From positions 1-64,000 of the forward strand of contig JBNJGB010000013.1 in NCBI GenBank assembly GCA_051747385.1: a stretch of 64,000 nucleotides of DNA, read 5' to 3'. The notes below the pieces were generated by a model. The model searched no databases, was not told the origin of the DNA, and saw only the letters and a list, made by a program, of their open reading frames with translations. The translations under genes and the position numbers were made by a program. Positions 28,189 through 36,561 of the stretch are shown here, one piece after another; the stretch's first letter is position 1, and each line of letters begins with the position of its first letter. This DNA is from JBNJGB01 sp051747385 (GTDB lineage: Bacteria > Myxococcota_A > UBA9042 > PHBI01 > JACKFB01).

Positions 28189-31100
28189 TCAGTTCCCGGC
28201 GGCCTCCGTGCACGAGTCGTTCTCGATGATCGCGATGGCCCCGGCGCCCTCGCAGAGCACCACGATGGCCTCGCAGCCGTCACCGTCGAAGTCGTGGGTC
28301 GTGATGTCCGTGGGCCGGCTGCACGTGGGGATGTGGACCGGCCCGTGGAACTGCCGCAGGTATTCGTTGTTCGCGTCCAGCCCGGCGGCCAGGTAGGCGG
28401 TCACCCGGCTACGGCTCTGCTCCGTGAAGACGACGTCGACGAAGCCGTCGGCGTTCACGTCGGTCATCGCCACACCCTCCGGGCCGCCGTCCTGCTGCTC
28501 CGAATCCACCGGCAGCGGGGACTGGAACGGGTGAAAGCCCTCCTGTCCGAACGCCACCATGACGTTCTGGTTCACCGTCGAGGCCAGGTCCACCCGGGTG
28601 TCGCCGTCCAGATCGCGCACGGCCATGTCCCGCGGGTTCTCGCCGACGGCCTTCTCCGAAGGCGGCGAGAACGGGAACACGTCCGCGATGGTGTCGTCGC
28701 CGGCGGGCGGATTGGCGTCCATCCCCTCCCAGCGGAAGCTCGACATGGAGCCTGTGGCCCGGCTCACGGCGAGCAGGTCGCCCAGTACGTCAGGGTCCTC
28801 CGTGACCTCGCCCGCGTGCTCCCCTTCGATGGCCAGCTTCTTCATGTCCACCACGGTGCCGCCGACCCCGAGGCTCAGGGTCTTGCTGCACTCGGTCTGG
28901 CTGCTCGGCTCCCAGCACCGCCAGAACGGGCAGATGCTCGAGTTCTCGTTGCCGGGCTGGCACTCCTTGCCCGGATCCCACGCGCAGAAGCGGATGATCG
29001 GCGGGATCGTGCCGCACTGGGCGCTGAACGTCGTATCCGTGGCCACGAACAGACCCGGGACCTGCTCGTCGCGGGCGTTCATCATCACGAAGTCGCGGAC
29101 CGTGCTGGGCGTCGCCTCGAAGCCGTTCCAGGGCCGGAACATGGCGCCGGCGTCCTGGGTCAGGCCGGGCAGGTGCCAGAAGCCCTCCGACGGCGCGGCC
29201 TGCAGGTACAAAGCGATGTTCGACGACGGGTTGCCGGCTGAGCCGCCGATGACGATCAGATCCTGCAGGCCGTCCGCTCCGCCGCCATCGGGGCCCTGGA
29301 GGTCGGCGACCCGGATCGACTCGGCCCGCACGGGGCCGGCGAACCCCGCGGCCGAGAAGATGTTCCGGGGCATCCGGTCGTAGGCCGCCGGATACGAGGG
29401 CATGTCCGGACCGTACGAGCCCTGGCTCCAGACGAACACGGTCGGAGACGTGGCGCCCTTCTCCCAGTTCTCGCAGCCCATGGCCTCCGAACACTGGTAC
29501 CAGGTGCGGTACCGGGCGCCGAACGGGTGATAGTCCCGGAGCCACGGTGCGGAGGGGAAGGAGCGCGTATCGCTCAAGCCCACCACCTCGGCCTTGCCGT
29601 CGCCCGTCAGGTCCGCGACCGCCATGGACGTCAGCAGGCCGCCGGTGGACGAGCCCTGCTTCCCGAGGGGCGAGACCAGGGCGCGCGTGGCCTCCATGTC
29701 GAAGACGTTGTCGGCGGGGTTGTCCGGGTCTCCGACGTCCGTCCGGTTCATCAGGATGCCGAAGCCCTCCCCGCGATAGTCCACGAGGAGATCGGGCAGG
29801 CCGTCCTGGTCGAAGTCCCCGACGCGCGGATTCCGGGGCTGGGCGTCGAGCACGAAACCGATGCCCTCGTTGACCGGGTTGATGTGGGGCTCGACGCCGC
29901 AGTACCGGTCGGAGACCTGCTGGCCGGCCGGCAGGGACTGCATGCAGCTCTGCACCGACGGGGCCACGCACGGACCCCGCTCCGGGCCCCGGGGATTGTC
30001 GCCGACGCACTCGGGATCGCTCGCACACGGCCGCTGACAGGTGGCGGACTGAGCGTCACACGACGTGAGCATGCACTCCTCGCCGTCCGGGCAGTCCTGG
30101 CCCCCGTCGCACGAAACGCCGGACCCGGCCATGGACAGCTGGTTGAAGCGCCCCTTCCCGTCGCCCAGGTGCACCTGCATCATCTGCGCGCGCCCGCTCA
30201 GGACGGCGAAGTCCTCGTGGCCGTCGTCGTTGAAGTCGGCGCAGACCATGCCGGTGATGTTCTCGCTGACGGTGCCCGACATGTTCCAGACGTCGTAGGG
30301 GAAGCCCGTGTCGTCCGGCGACGTGTGGTTCATGAACTGCCCGTTGCCGATGCCCCGAAGGACCCGCCAGGTGCCGCTCTGGGCCGTGCCCGCGACCATG
30401 TCCACCGGGTCCGGATCCTCCCCGGGGAGCTCGATGAAGTTCCCCGTGCAGAAGTGCTGGACGTCGTTCTGGTTGGCGTCGGGGATGGGCCACACGTAGT
30501 TGGTCGTGGACTGGCTGAAGGTCGTGTCCTTGATCCCTACCTCGGCGAAGCGGTTCGAGAACACGTTCACCTGGTTCAGGTCCTCGGAGCCCACGAGCAG
30601 GTCGGGGAAGCCGTCCGGGACGCCCTCGTTGCCGGTGACGTCGCGAGCCTCCACGTGGACGATGTCCGGGACGCCGCCGGCCTTCACCGGCGGGGCGAAC
30701 AGGGTCGGACACACCTGGGCGACGGTGGTCTGCACTTCGGCGTCCGCGTCCCCTTCGACGTCCGGGACATAGGCGTCGACCGACGTGTCGAGCAGCGCGG
30801 CGCCGTCGGGACCGACGGGGACCTCCCGGGGCTGGCACTGGTCGAAGTCCTGGGGCGCGTCGGCGTTCTGCCGCTTGAACAGGAGCAGCGACTCCTCCTG
30901 CCCGGACGTGATGACGACGACGTCGTCGCGAGCAAGGTCCGGGGGATCGTCGGTGAAGTCGCGCACGATGAGGTCTCTGATCGCCGACGAGGACTGGATC
31001 TCCAGGGGGTGCTCCTCGGCCCTGCGGAGCCCGCCCCCGTCCTCGGCGGACATGCTGCGATAGACCACCAGGCCGTCGCCGGCGCTGCCCAGGTTCTCGA

Positions 31101-32253
31101 TGGTCACGAGGTCGAGATCGCCGTCCGCGTCCAGATCGACGATGGCGACCTGCTGGGTCTGCTGGTCGGTGAGACGCTCGAAGTCCCTGAACTCGCCCGG
31201 GGCCGCGGCCCCCTCGTTGAGGACGACCCACAGCCCGTCCAGGGTCGCGAACACCAGGTCCGGGTAGCCGTCCCCGCTCCAGTCGACGATCTGGGAATCC
31301 GTGACGATACGACTGGCCTCGCCCGGGAAGCGGATGCGCCGGAGGGTCCGGAGCCAGGGCCAGGCGATGACCTTGGCCTCCTCCGACTCCCACGCGGCCT
31401 CGTAGCCGCACGCGTCGTAGGCCATGACCTCCAGCGGCGCCACGGCGGTGGTCTCGCCGCGAAGGTCGATCTCCCCGTCGATGACCTGCTCGGTCGCCTC
31501 CTCGGGGGCCGCCGGGATGTCTGAGACCGGGTCGCCGTTGAACCACACCTCCACGTGCCCGACCCGATGGTCGTCCTCGACGGTACCGCGGATCGGCGCC
31601 CGGCCCGTGAGCGTCGGGACCCCTGTGGCGTGGCTGGGCTGGGTCACGGTCAGCTCCGGGGCCGTCGTGTCCACCGTCAGCGTCCACTCGTCGAAGAGCG
31701 CCTCGTCGTTCGGGAGCGCGAGCTCGCCGCCCGCGCCCTCCGCGAAGGCCGCCAGGGTGAGCGTCAGCTGGTCACCATCCTGAAGGTTGGGGCTGTCCTC
31801 GGCGGGCTCCCCCTCCTCCGGCATCAGGAGTGCGGCCGGATCGACGGTGAAGATCCAGCGCCCGTCCTCCACGTCCGGCTCCGCCTCCGCCGGCAGGACG
31901 TACGTGCCGTCCACCACGAGACCCAGGGTGCGATCCCCGATGTACTCGGCGCCCGCCAGCACGGTCATCTCCCGGCCGCAGAACAGGCTCGGGCCGTTCG
32001 AGCCCGCCTGGGCCACGACGCGAGACCCGCGGATCTCCAGCAGCTCGACGACGGGCTCGCCCGGCTCGACATCCGAAGCGTCATCGACGGCGTCCTCACC
32101 GGGATCCTCACCCAGGTCCTCGGGGTCACCCGAATCCGGCGGAGGTCCGAAGTCGCCGAAGCCGTTGCCACCGTCGCCCCCGCCCCCGCACGCGGTCAGG
32201 GGAGAGAGGGCGACGACCGTGACGGCGGCGAGCGCGAGCATTCGAGCTGTCAA
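28189..32253 (-). CDS. giant FG-GAP/VCBS-repeat lipoprotein with Cys-rich insert
   Basis: This 1354-residue protein has a lipoprotein signal (PLTAC, Cys22) followed by a Gly/Asp/Pro-rich linker. It contains many FG-GAP/VCBS-like calcium-binding units, e.g. DWSGDGYPDLVFATLDG, DLDADGDLDLVTIEN, DFNDDGHEDFAVL, DFDQDGLPDLLVDYRG and DVNADGFVDVVF, which fold into integrin-like beta-propeller blades. Around positions 29885-30110 is a Cys-rich module (CPDGEECMLTSC, CQRPCASDPECVG) that also exists as a separate small gene at 45354. An Ig-like region may lie near residues 185-300. A role in surface adhesion or matrix binding is typical of such proteins, but no specific function is claimed. Confidence 0.8.
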   Translation of the reverse strand: MTARMLALAAVTVVALSPLTACGGGGDGGNGFGDFGPPPDSGDPEDLGEDPGEDAVDDASDVEPGEPVVELLEIRGSRVVAQAGSNGPSLFCGREMTVLAGAEYIGDRTLGLVVDGTYVLPAEAEPDVEDGRWIFTVDPAALLMPEEGEPAEDSPNLQDGDQLTLTLAAFAEGAGGELALPNDEALFDEWTLTVDTTAPELTVTQPSHATGVPTLTGRAPIRGTVEDDHRVGHVEVWFNGDPVSDIPAAPEEATEQVIDGEIDLRGETTAVAPLEVMAYDACGYEAAWESEEAKVIAWPWLRTLRRIRFPGEASRIVTDSQIVDWSGDGYPDLVFATLDGLWVVLNEGAAAPGEFRDFERLTDQQTQQVAIVDLDADGDLDLVTIENLGSAGDGLVVYRSMSAEDGGGLRRAEEHPLEIQSSSAIRDLIVRDFTDDPPDLARDDVVVITSGQEESLLLFKRQNADAPQDFDQCQPREVPVGPDGAALLDTSVDAYVPDVEGDADAEVQTTVAQVCPTLFAPPVKAGGVPDIVHVEARDVTGNEGVPDGFPDLLVGSEDLNQVNVFSNRFAEVGIKDTTFSQSTTNYVWPIPDANQNDVQHFCTGNFIELPGEDPDPVDMVAGTAQSGTWRVLRGIGNGQFMNHTSPDDTGFPYDVWNMSGTVSENITGMVCADFNDDGHEDFAVLSGRAQMMQVHLGDGKGRFNQLSMAGSGVSCDGGQDCPDGEECMLTSCDAQSATCQRPCASDPECVGDNPRGPERGPCVAPSVQSCMQSLPAGQQVSDRYCGVEPHINPVNEGIGFVLDAQPRNPRVGDFDQDGLPDLLVDYRGEGFGILMNRTDVGDPDNPADNVFDMEATRALVSPLGKQGSSTGGLLTSMAVADLTGDGKAEVVGLSDTRSFPSAPWLRDYHPFGARYRTWYQCSEAMGCENWEKGATSPTVFVWSQGSYGPDMPSYPAAYDRMPRNIFSAAGFAGPVRAESIRVADLQGPDGGGADGLQDLIVIGGSAGNPSSNIALYLQAAPSEGFWHLPGLTQDAGAMFRPWNGFEATPSTVRDFVMMNARDEQVPGLFVATDTTFSAQCGTIPPIIRFCAWDPGKECQPGNENSSICPFWRCWEPSSQTECSKTLSLGVGGTVVDMKKLAIEGEHAGEVTEDPDVLGDLLAVSRATGSMSSFRWEGMDANPPAGDDTIADVFPFSPPSEKAVGENPRDMAVRDLDGDTRVDLASTVNQNVMVAFGQEGFHPFQSPLPVDSEQQDGGPEGVAMTDVNADGFVDVVFTEQSRSRVTAYLAAGLDANNEYLRQFHGPVHIPTCSRPTDITTHDFDGDGCEAIVVLCEGAGAIAIIENDSCTEAAGN

Positions 32254-32380
32254 TGGAAACCTCCGTGGGCGGTCGGAGCGGATTATCCGGACCCGCTCGA
32301 CGGCGAGTCAAGGCGGGTCCTTCCCACCGCCCCTCCCCGGTGATAGGGGTGAGGGAGACAGACGCGGACAGAGGAGATCC

Positions 32381-33067
32381 ATGCGGCGCCTGGACTGGCA
32401 GCTCGTGCGGCCGAAGCGAAACGGAGGCGTGAGAGAGCCGCTCCGTATGGCCGAGATGATGCGCCGGCTCGTAACCCGGGAGGCGAGCGGCGACCTCGGC
32501 ACGGAGGACCGCGCCCTGCTCCGGAGCCTGGAGGCCCTGTACCTGGAGGAGACGATCCCGCCCTGCGAGGCCGTGGGTGCCCCCACCGTGGGGGACGACC
32601 CCCACTGGGAGTCCCGCATCATCGACGAGTACGCCGAGGCGGACGTGCACGTGGAGCTGGAGGACTACCTGGCGGCACGCCGGGTCCAGCCCGACTGCGC
32701 CCGCTGCCCCTACGCCTCGCCCTACAGCCTCTTCCCCATGGACCCCTGCGAGTTCGCCGCCGGCGCCCTGGAGCAGGTGCTGCAGGACCCCGACCTGCGC
32801 GCCCGGGCGCAGGCCGCCATGACCCCCGACGGCATGCAGGACTACGCGGATGGCCTGGAGGAGGTACTCCGCGAGGGCCGCTGGCGCCCGGTGGAGGCGC
32901 TGGACGTCGCGGACTACCTGGAGAAGGCCATCTTCTTTCTCCGCTTCTGGAGCGGGCACGGCTTCGCCATCCTGCCCGACGACATCGACGAGGTCCTGGG
33001 CTTCCCCGGCGACGTCACCGTGCCTTCGCCGGTCGACACCGAGTCCGAGCCGACCACGTACCACTGA
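32381..33067 (+). CDS. hypothetical protein
   Basis: This 228-residue acidic protein has no signal peptide or membrane segment. It contains a CARCPYASPYSLFPMDPCEF region with two of its Cys residues in CxxC spacing, which might bind a metal. The remainder looks helical (MMRRLVTREASGDLGTEDRALLRSLEALYLEE and similar). The start is well supported by GAGGAG eight bases before the ATG. It is divergent from the FG-GAP gene and convergent with the TatT-like gene. No family was recognised. Confidence 0.65.
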   Translation: MRRLDWQLVRPKRNGGVREPLRMAEMMRRLVTREASGDLGTEDRALLRSLEALYLEETIPPCEAVGAPTVGDDPHWESRIIDEYAEADVHVELEDYLAARRVQPDCARCPYASPYSLFPMDPCEFAAGALEQVLQDPDLRARAQAAMTPDGMQDYADGLEEVLREGRWRPVEALDVADYLEKAIFFLRFWSGHGFAILPDDIDEVLGFPGDVTVPSPVDTESEPTTYH

Positions 33068-33096
33068 CGTCCGGGGACGGACCTCTCACGGCTATC

Positions 33097-33119
33097 CCCT
33101 GGCGGGCATCCCGCCAGGG
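33097..33119. terminator. perfect 10-bp hairpin between convergent genes
   Basis: CCCTGGCGGG, loop CAT, CCCGCCAGGG. It lies between the stops of the rightward gene ending at 33067 and the leftward gene ending at 33163 and can serve both directions. Confidence 0.6.
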
Positions 33120-33162
33120 TAGTCGGCGTCACGGATGGAGGGCCGCCCGCGCCCGCGCGACG

Positions 33163-34047
33163 CTACGGGAAGTGAACGTCGATCGACTCGAGGAGGCCCC
33201 GGGCGCGCCGCTGCGCGGCCTCGTTGTCGGGCGCGATCTCCGGCGCCTCGGACAGGTCGAAGTCCAGGACCCCGGTCAGCAGCCGCTCGAAGAGGTCGCG
33301 CCTGCCGGCCTCGATGGCGTTCAGCTCGGCGTAGAGCACCCGCGTGGCCAGGTACTCCGGGGCCTCGGCCATGGACTTCTCGAAGTGCCTCGCGCTCCGC
33401 TCCAGATCCCCATTCGGGATCGGGATCGCGGTGTAGTAGGCGCCGAGGTACCGGTCCGCCGCCCAGTGGAAGTACGCGGGGTCCAGGTCGAGGATCAGCT
33501 CCATCATCGCCTCGATGCGGTCCTTGTGCTCCAGGACCTGGACGACGGACGTGGCCCGGGCGTACCTGCCGAGGGCCACCGCGTACCAGTACATGGCGGG
33601 CACCGCCTCCTCGTCCAGCATCCGCAGGGCCGCCCCGAAGGGCTGTCGGGCACAGAACCGCGTCCGGAACCTCGGGTACTGCCGGGCCAGGGCCCGCTCG
33701 GCCTGCTCCGTCGACTCCCGGAACTGCGTCCGCATCTCGCCGCCGGTGTCGTCCCGGAAGCGCAGGTGGCCCTCCGCGAGGAAGTACCGGGCGCGGGCGA
33801 CCCGCACCCGAAGCGAAGCGCGGGTCGGATCGACGGCCAGGGCCCGCTCCCACTTCTCGATGGCCTCCCGCAGCTTCGCCTCGTCGCCGCGCTGCTCCCA
33901 GGCGGCCTCGGCCTCGGCCGCCAGTGCGTCCGCGTCCCCCTCGGCCGTGGGCGCGGGCGTCACCCGGGTGCAGATGGCCGACTGCCGGGCAGAGCATCCG
34001 CCCGCGAGCAGCGCGACGAGGAGCACCGTGATGGAGAGCAGTCGCAT
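33163..34047 (-). CDS. TatT-like TPR lipoprotein (TRAP transporter T-component family)
   Basis: This 294-residue protein has a lipobox LLAGGC (Cys18) and a helical repeat body of tetratricopeptide type: AIEKWERALAVDPTRASLRVRVARARYFLAEG, later HFEKSMAEAPEYLATRVLYAELNAIEAGRRDLFERLL. The ordering and the MYWYAVALGRYAR segment match TatT, the periplasmic trimeric lipoprotein associated with some TRAP transporters. No TRAP subunits are nearby, so a transport role is uncertain. No strong ribosome site precedes the ATG at 34047. The next gene, an amidase, is divergent with 117 bases between. Confidence 0.75.
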   Translation of the reverse strand: MRLLSITVLLVALLAGGCSARQSAICTRVTPAPTAEGDADALAAEAEAAWEQRGDEAKLREAIEKWERALAVDPTRASLRVRVARARYFLAEGHLRFRDDTGGEMRTQFRESTEQAERALARQYPRFRTRFCARQPFGAALRMLDEEAVPAMYWYAVALGRYARATSVVQVLEHKDRIEAMMELILDLDPAYFHWAADRYLGAYYTAIPIPNGDLERSARHFEKSMAEAPEYLATRVLYAELNAIEAGRRDLFERLLTGVLDFDLSEAPEIAPDNEAAQRRARGLLESIDVHFP

Positions 34048-34164
34048 GGCGGAAGCGAGGTACCACGGCCCGAAAAATGGCGTCAACGGGACCGCGCGCC
34101 CCCTCCAGGGCGACCCGACACCGGAATTCTGGACGAGGTCCGGCAGCGCGGCGACCCTGCCGCC

Positions 34165-34971
34165 ATGAGCACGCTGACGTCCGCCACCCTGCTGATCCCC
34201 ACCCTGCTCGCCAGCGCCGGCCCCCCATCGATGCAGGCGGGTCCCGAGCCGGAGGTGACCCCGATGCGGCACCTGCGGATCGTCGCCATCGACCCGGGCC
34301 ACGGCGGCCACAACCGCGGCTGCCTCGGCGTCGACGGCACCTTCGAGAAGGTGGCGGTGCTGGACATCGCCCACCGCGTCGCCCGCATCCTCACCGAGGA
34401 GACGACGGCCGTCGCCCTGCTCACGCGGGACGACGACACCTTCCTGGGTCTCCGCGAGCGGACCCGGATGGCGAACGACTGGGACGCCGACGTGTTCCTG
34501 TCCGTCCACCTCAACGCCGATCCCTGGGGCAAGGGCTACGGCGTGGAGACCTGGTTTCTGGCCTCCGACACCGCCGACGAGGAGGCCCGGAGGCTCGTCG
34601 AGGCCGAGGAGGGCGCCTACGCCGACGACCGACCCGAGCCCCGGCCGCAGGACCGCGCCGTGCGGGACATCGCACGCGACGCGAGCATCCGCGCGTCCCA
34701 GGCCTCCAGCCAGGCCCTGGCCGCGGAGGTGGTCCGGGACCTGGGCGAGTCCACCGGCGCGCGCCGGCGCGGCGTGAAGCAGGCGCGCTTCGGCGTCCTC
34801 AAGGAGGCCACCATGCCCGCCATCGTCGTGGAGTGCGGCTTCTTCTCGCACCACGAGGAGGGCGTCCGCCTCCTGGACCCGGCGTATCGGGAGAAGGCCG
34901 CGCGCGGCATCGTGGACGGCCTCGTGGCCTACGATCGCCGCCTCGGCGGCACGGAGACCGCGAGCAGGTAG
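34165..34971 (+). CDS. N-acetylmuramoyl-L-alanine amidase (Amidase_3)
   Basis: This 268-residue zinc hydrolase cleaves the bond between N-acetylmuramic acid and the peptide stem of peptidoglycan. Zinc ligands and catalytic residues are in IDPGHGGHNRGCLG, the Glu of FEKVAVLDIA, DVFLSVHLNADPWGKGYG and VECGFFSHHEEG. The N-terminus (MSTLTSATLLIPTLLASAGPP) resembles a short signal sequence, so the enzyme likely acts in the periplasm during cell separation or wall recycling. There is no AMIN or LysM domain. Ribosome site is weak. It stands alone between divergent and convergent neighbours. Confidence 0.88.
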   Translation: MSTLTSATLLIPTLLASAGPPSMQAGPEPEVTPMRHLRIVAIDPGHGGHNRGCLGVDGTFEKVAVLDIAHRVARILTEETTAVALLTRDDDTFLGLRERTRMANDWDADVFLSVHLNADPWGKGYGVETWFLASDTADEEARRLVEAEEGAYADDRPEPRPQDRAVRDIARDASIRASQASSQALAAEVVRDLGESTGARRRGVKQARFGVLKEATMPAIVVECGFFSHHEEGVRLLDPAYREKAARGIVDGLVAYDRRLGGTETASR

Positions 34972-35026
34972 GCCCCTCGAGGCTCCGAAGGACGCGCGCC
35001 GGGGCGCGGAGGCTATGGAAGGGTCG

Positions 35027-35281
35027 CTACTCGCCGCCGCGCTCCACGATCTGCTCGTCGGCCCGCACCGACTCGAGGAGGTCGCGGGCCTCGTCGATGC
35101 GGTCACCGTCCACGTACACCATCCCCCAGCCGTGCGGGATGGCCAGGTCGAAGGCGTGCGAGTCGTTCTGGGCGACCCGATAGGCGATTCCCGCCTCCTC
35201 CAACGCGCTGCCGACGAAGTGCGCGTCGCTCAGGCTGTCCAGCTCTGCCAGGAAGACCATGGAGGCCTGCTCGTCGCTCAT
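35027..35281 (-). CDS. DUF2007-type putative signal-transducing protein
   Basis: This 84-residue protein resembles DUF2007 proteins: a compact alpha/beta fold with FLAELDSLSDAHFVGSALEEAGIAYRV, then a strand region (GMVYVDGDRIDEARDLLESV). These small proteins are described as putative prokaryotic signal transducers with a GlnB-like fold, but no ligand is known here. A longer in-frame reading upstream runs through repeat A, but AGGAG sits eight bases before the ATG at 35281, so I use that start. It is convergent with the amidase gene. Confidence 0.65.
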   Translation of the reverse strand: MSDEQASMVFLAELDSLSDAHFVGSALEEAGIAYRVAQNDSHAFDLAIPHGWGMVYVDGDRIDEARDLLESVRADEQIVERGGE

Positions 35282-35366
35282 CGAATCACTCCTGGTGGGT
35301 ACGGAACCTCTGCGTCGATCGTAGCCGCAAACGCCCCTCACAGGAAGGGGAGCGGCACGCCTCCTC

Positions 35367-35556
35367 AGAGCAATCGCAAAGTCGGACAAGTGAGGGCCGC
35401 GCGGCGGTACGGCGCCCGGCGCCGGATTCCATCCGCTCGGAAACGATGGATTCTGCGCGTTCGAGAGCAGGCAAGGGCAAGGGCAAGGGCAAGGGCAAGG
35501 GCAAGGGCAAGGGCAAGGGCAAGGGCAAGGGAGGGCGGTCGACTTTGCGACCGCCC
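35367..35556 (+). repeat. dispersed repeat family A, copy 2, with expanded hexamer
   Basis: The plus strand repeats the body of the element at 24928-25068 (inverted relative to it) with only about two differences in ~90 bases. It then carries ten perfect units of GCAAGG at 35471-35530 (against three looser units in copy 1) and ends in the hairpin GGGCGGTCG ACTTTG CGACCGCCC at 35532-35555. The outer direct-repeat end is at 35367-35384. No gene spans it credibly. Confidence 0.88.
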
Positions 35557-35749
35557 TGCACGCCTCCTCCGGGCGAGCAGCCCCTTCGCCTCCAAGCTGG
35601 TGCACCAGCTGGTGGTGGCGGTGGACCTGGCAAGGCGCCTGAGCGAGGGCAACCACCGGCTCTGGAGGCTCTACGCAGACGCCGGGCGCACGCTGATGGA
35701 GCTCCACGAGGCGGCCCTCCACATCCAGTCCACCATCACCGGTCGGCGG
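35557..35749. other. gap with possible coding remnant
   Basis: A plus-strand frame reads HQLVVAVDLARRLSEGNHRL and WRLYADAGRTLMELHEAA, which looks helical and protein-like, but it has no ribosome site, starts within the repeat border and would run on through the phosphatase gene. It may be a scrap of a lost gene. Confidence 0.2.
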
Positions 35750-36403
35750 TCACCCCCGGATGCCCCGGCGCCGCTCGGGGCGGAGCGACGGATCCCCTTC
35801 GAGGTGCGCCGTGTCGTTGAGCCGACGCAGGCTGAAGCGATCGCCCCGCAGCCGGATCTCCGTCACCCCGGTGGGATCCATCCACAGCCGGCGGAAGCTC
35901 TCCAGAGGCAGGTCCAGGGCGTGGCAGACGAAGGTGAGGATAGCGAAGCCGTGGCTCACCACCAGGACGGCGTCGTCGGGGTGCACGTCGTGGAGACCCT
36001 CGACGAAGCGCACCATGCGGCCCTGGAGCTCCGACAGGGTCTCGCCGTTCGGCAGGCGGCAGTTCGCCGGGGACGCCGCCCAGCGCGCCCGCACGTCGGG
36101 GAAGCGGGTGTCGATCTCGTCACGCCGCAGCCCCTCCCAGTCCCCCAGCGACATCTCCCGGAGGGCCGGCGTCGTGACCAGGTCCAGGTCCTCCCCGCGC
36201 TCCTCCACGAGGATGCGCGCGGTCTCGTGGGCCCGGCTCAGGTCCGAGGCGTAGGCAGCCGCCACGTCCATGTCCGCCAGGCGCCCGGCCAGGGCACACG
36301 CCTGCCGGCGGCCGACGTCGGACAGAGGGACGTCCGCGTGTCCCTGGCTCCGCCCCTCCGCGTTCCAGGCGGTGAGGCCGTGTCGTACGAGGTAGAGGAT
36401 CAT
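35750..36403 (-). CDS. histidine phosphatase family protein (phosphoglycerate mutase-like)
   Basis: This 217-residue protein has the histidine phosphatase signature near the N-terminus (LYLVRHGLTAWNAEGRSQGH, phospho-His in RHG), the ASDLSRAHETA stretch and the second catalytic His in VLVVSHGFAIL. It resembles GpmB/CobC-like broad phosphatases rather than glycolytic mutases, so the substrate is open. The C-terminal ~25 residues are Arg-rich and probably disordered. A longer reading upstream is open, but GGGAGCGACCG directly before the ATG at 36403 supports this start. Divergent from the HEAT gene. Confidence 0.85.
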   Translation of the reverse strand: MILYLVRHGLTAWNAEGRSQGHADVPLSDVGRRQACALAGRLADMDVAAAYASDLSRAHETARILVEERGEDLDLVTTPALREMSLGDWEGLRRDEIDTRFPDVRARWAASPANCRLPNGETLSELQGRMVRFVEGLHDVHPDDAVLVVSHGFAILTFVCHALDLPLESFRRLWMDPTGVTEIRLRGDRFSLRRLNDTAHLEGDPSLRPERRRGIRG

Positions 36404-36561
36404 CGGTCGCTCCCCCGTGCCGTCCCGGGCGGGACGGTTAGCACGCCCCACCCGCCCGGGCAACGCGCCGGTCGGCGACGCCTCGTGCGCGCGCCCGCGC
36501 AGCTTGACACCCGGCGACCGCTGGTGCTTTCGTCCCGTCGGAATTGCGGGAGGACGCCGCC

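Noticed and set aside
33163..34047. TRAP transporter operon
   Set aside because: Only the TatT-like lipoprotein is present; no DctP, DctQ or DctM subunits nearby.
35471..35530. Ten-unit hexamer as CRISPR or coding repeat
   Set aside because: Six-base units without spacers; part of dispersed repeat A; no credible reading frame.
35282..35722. N-terminal extension of the DUF2007 gene through repeat A
   Set aside because: An AGGAG site eight bases before the ATG at 35281 and the repeat's low-complexity product argue against it.
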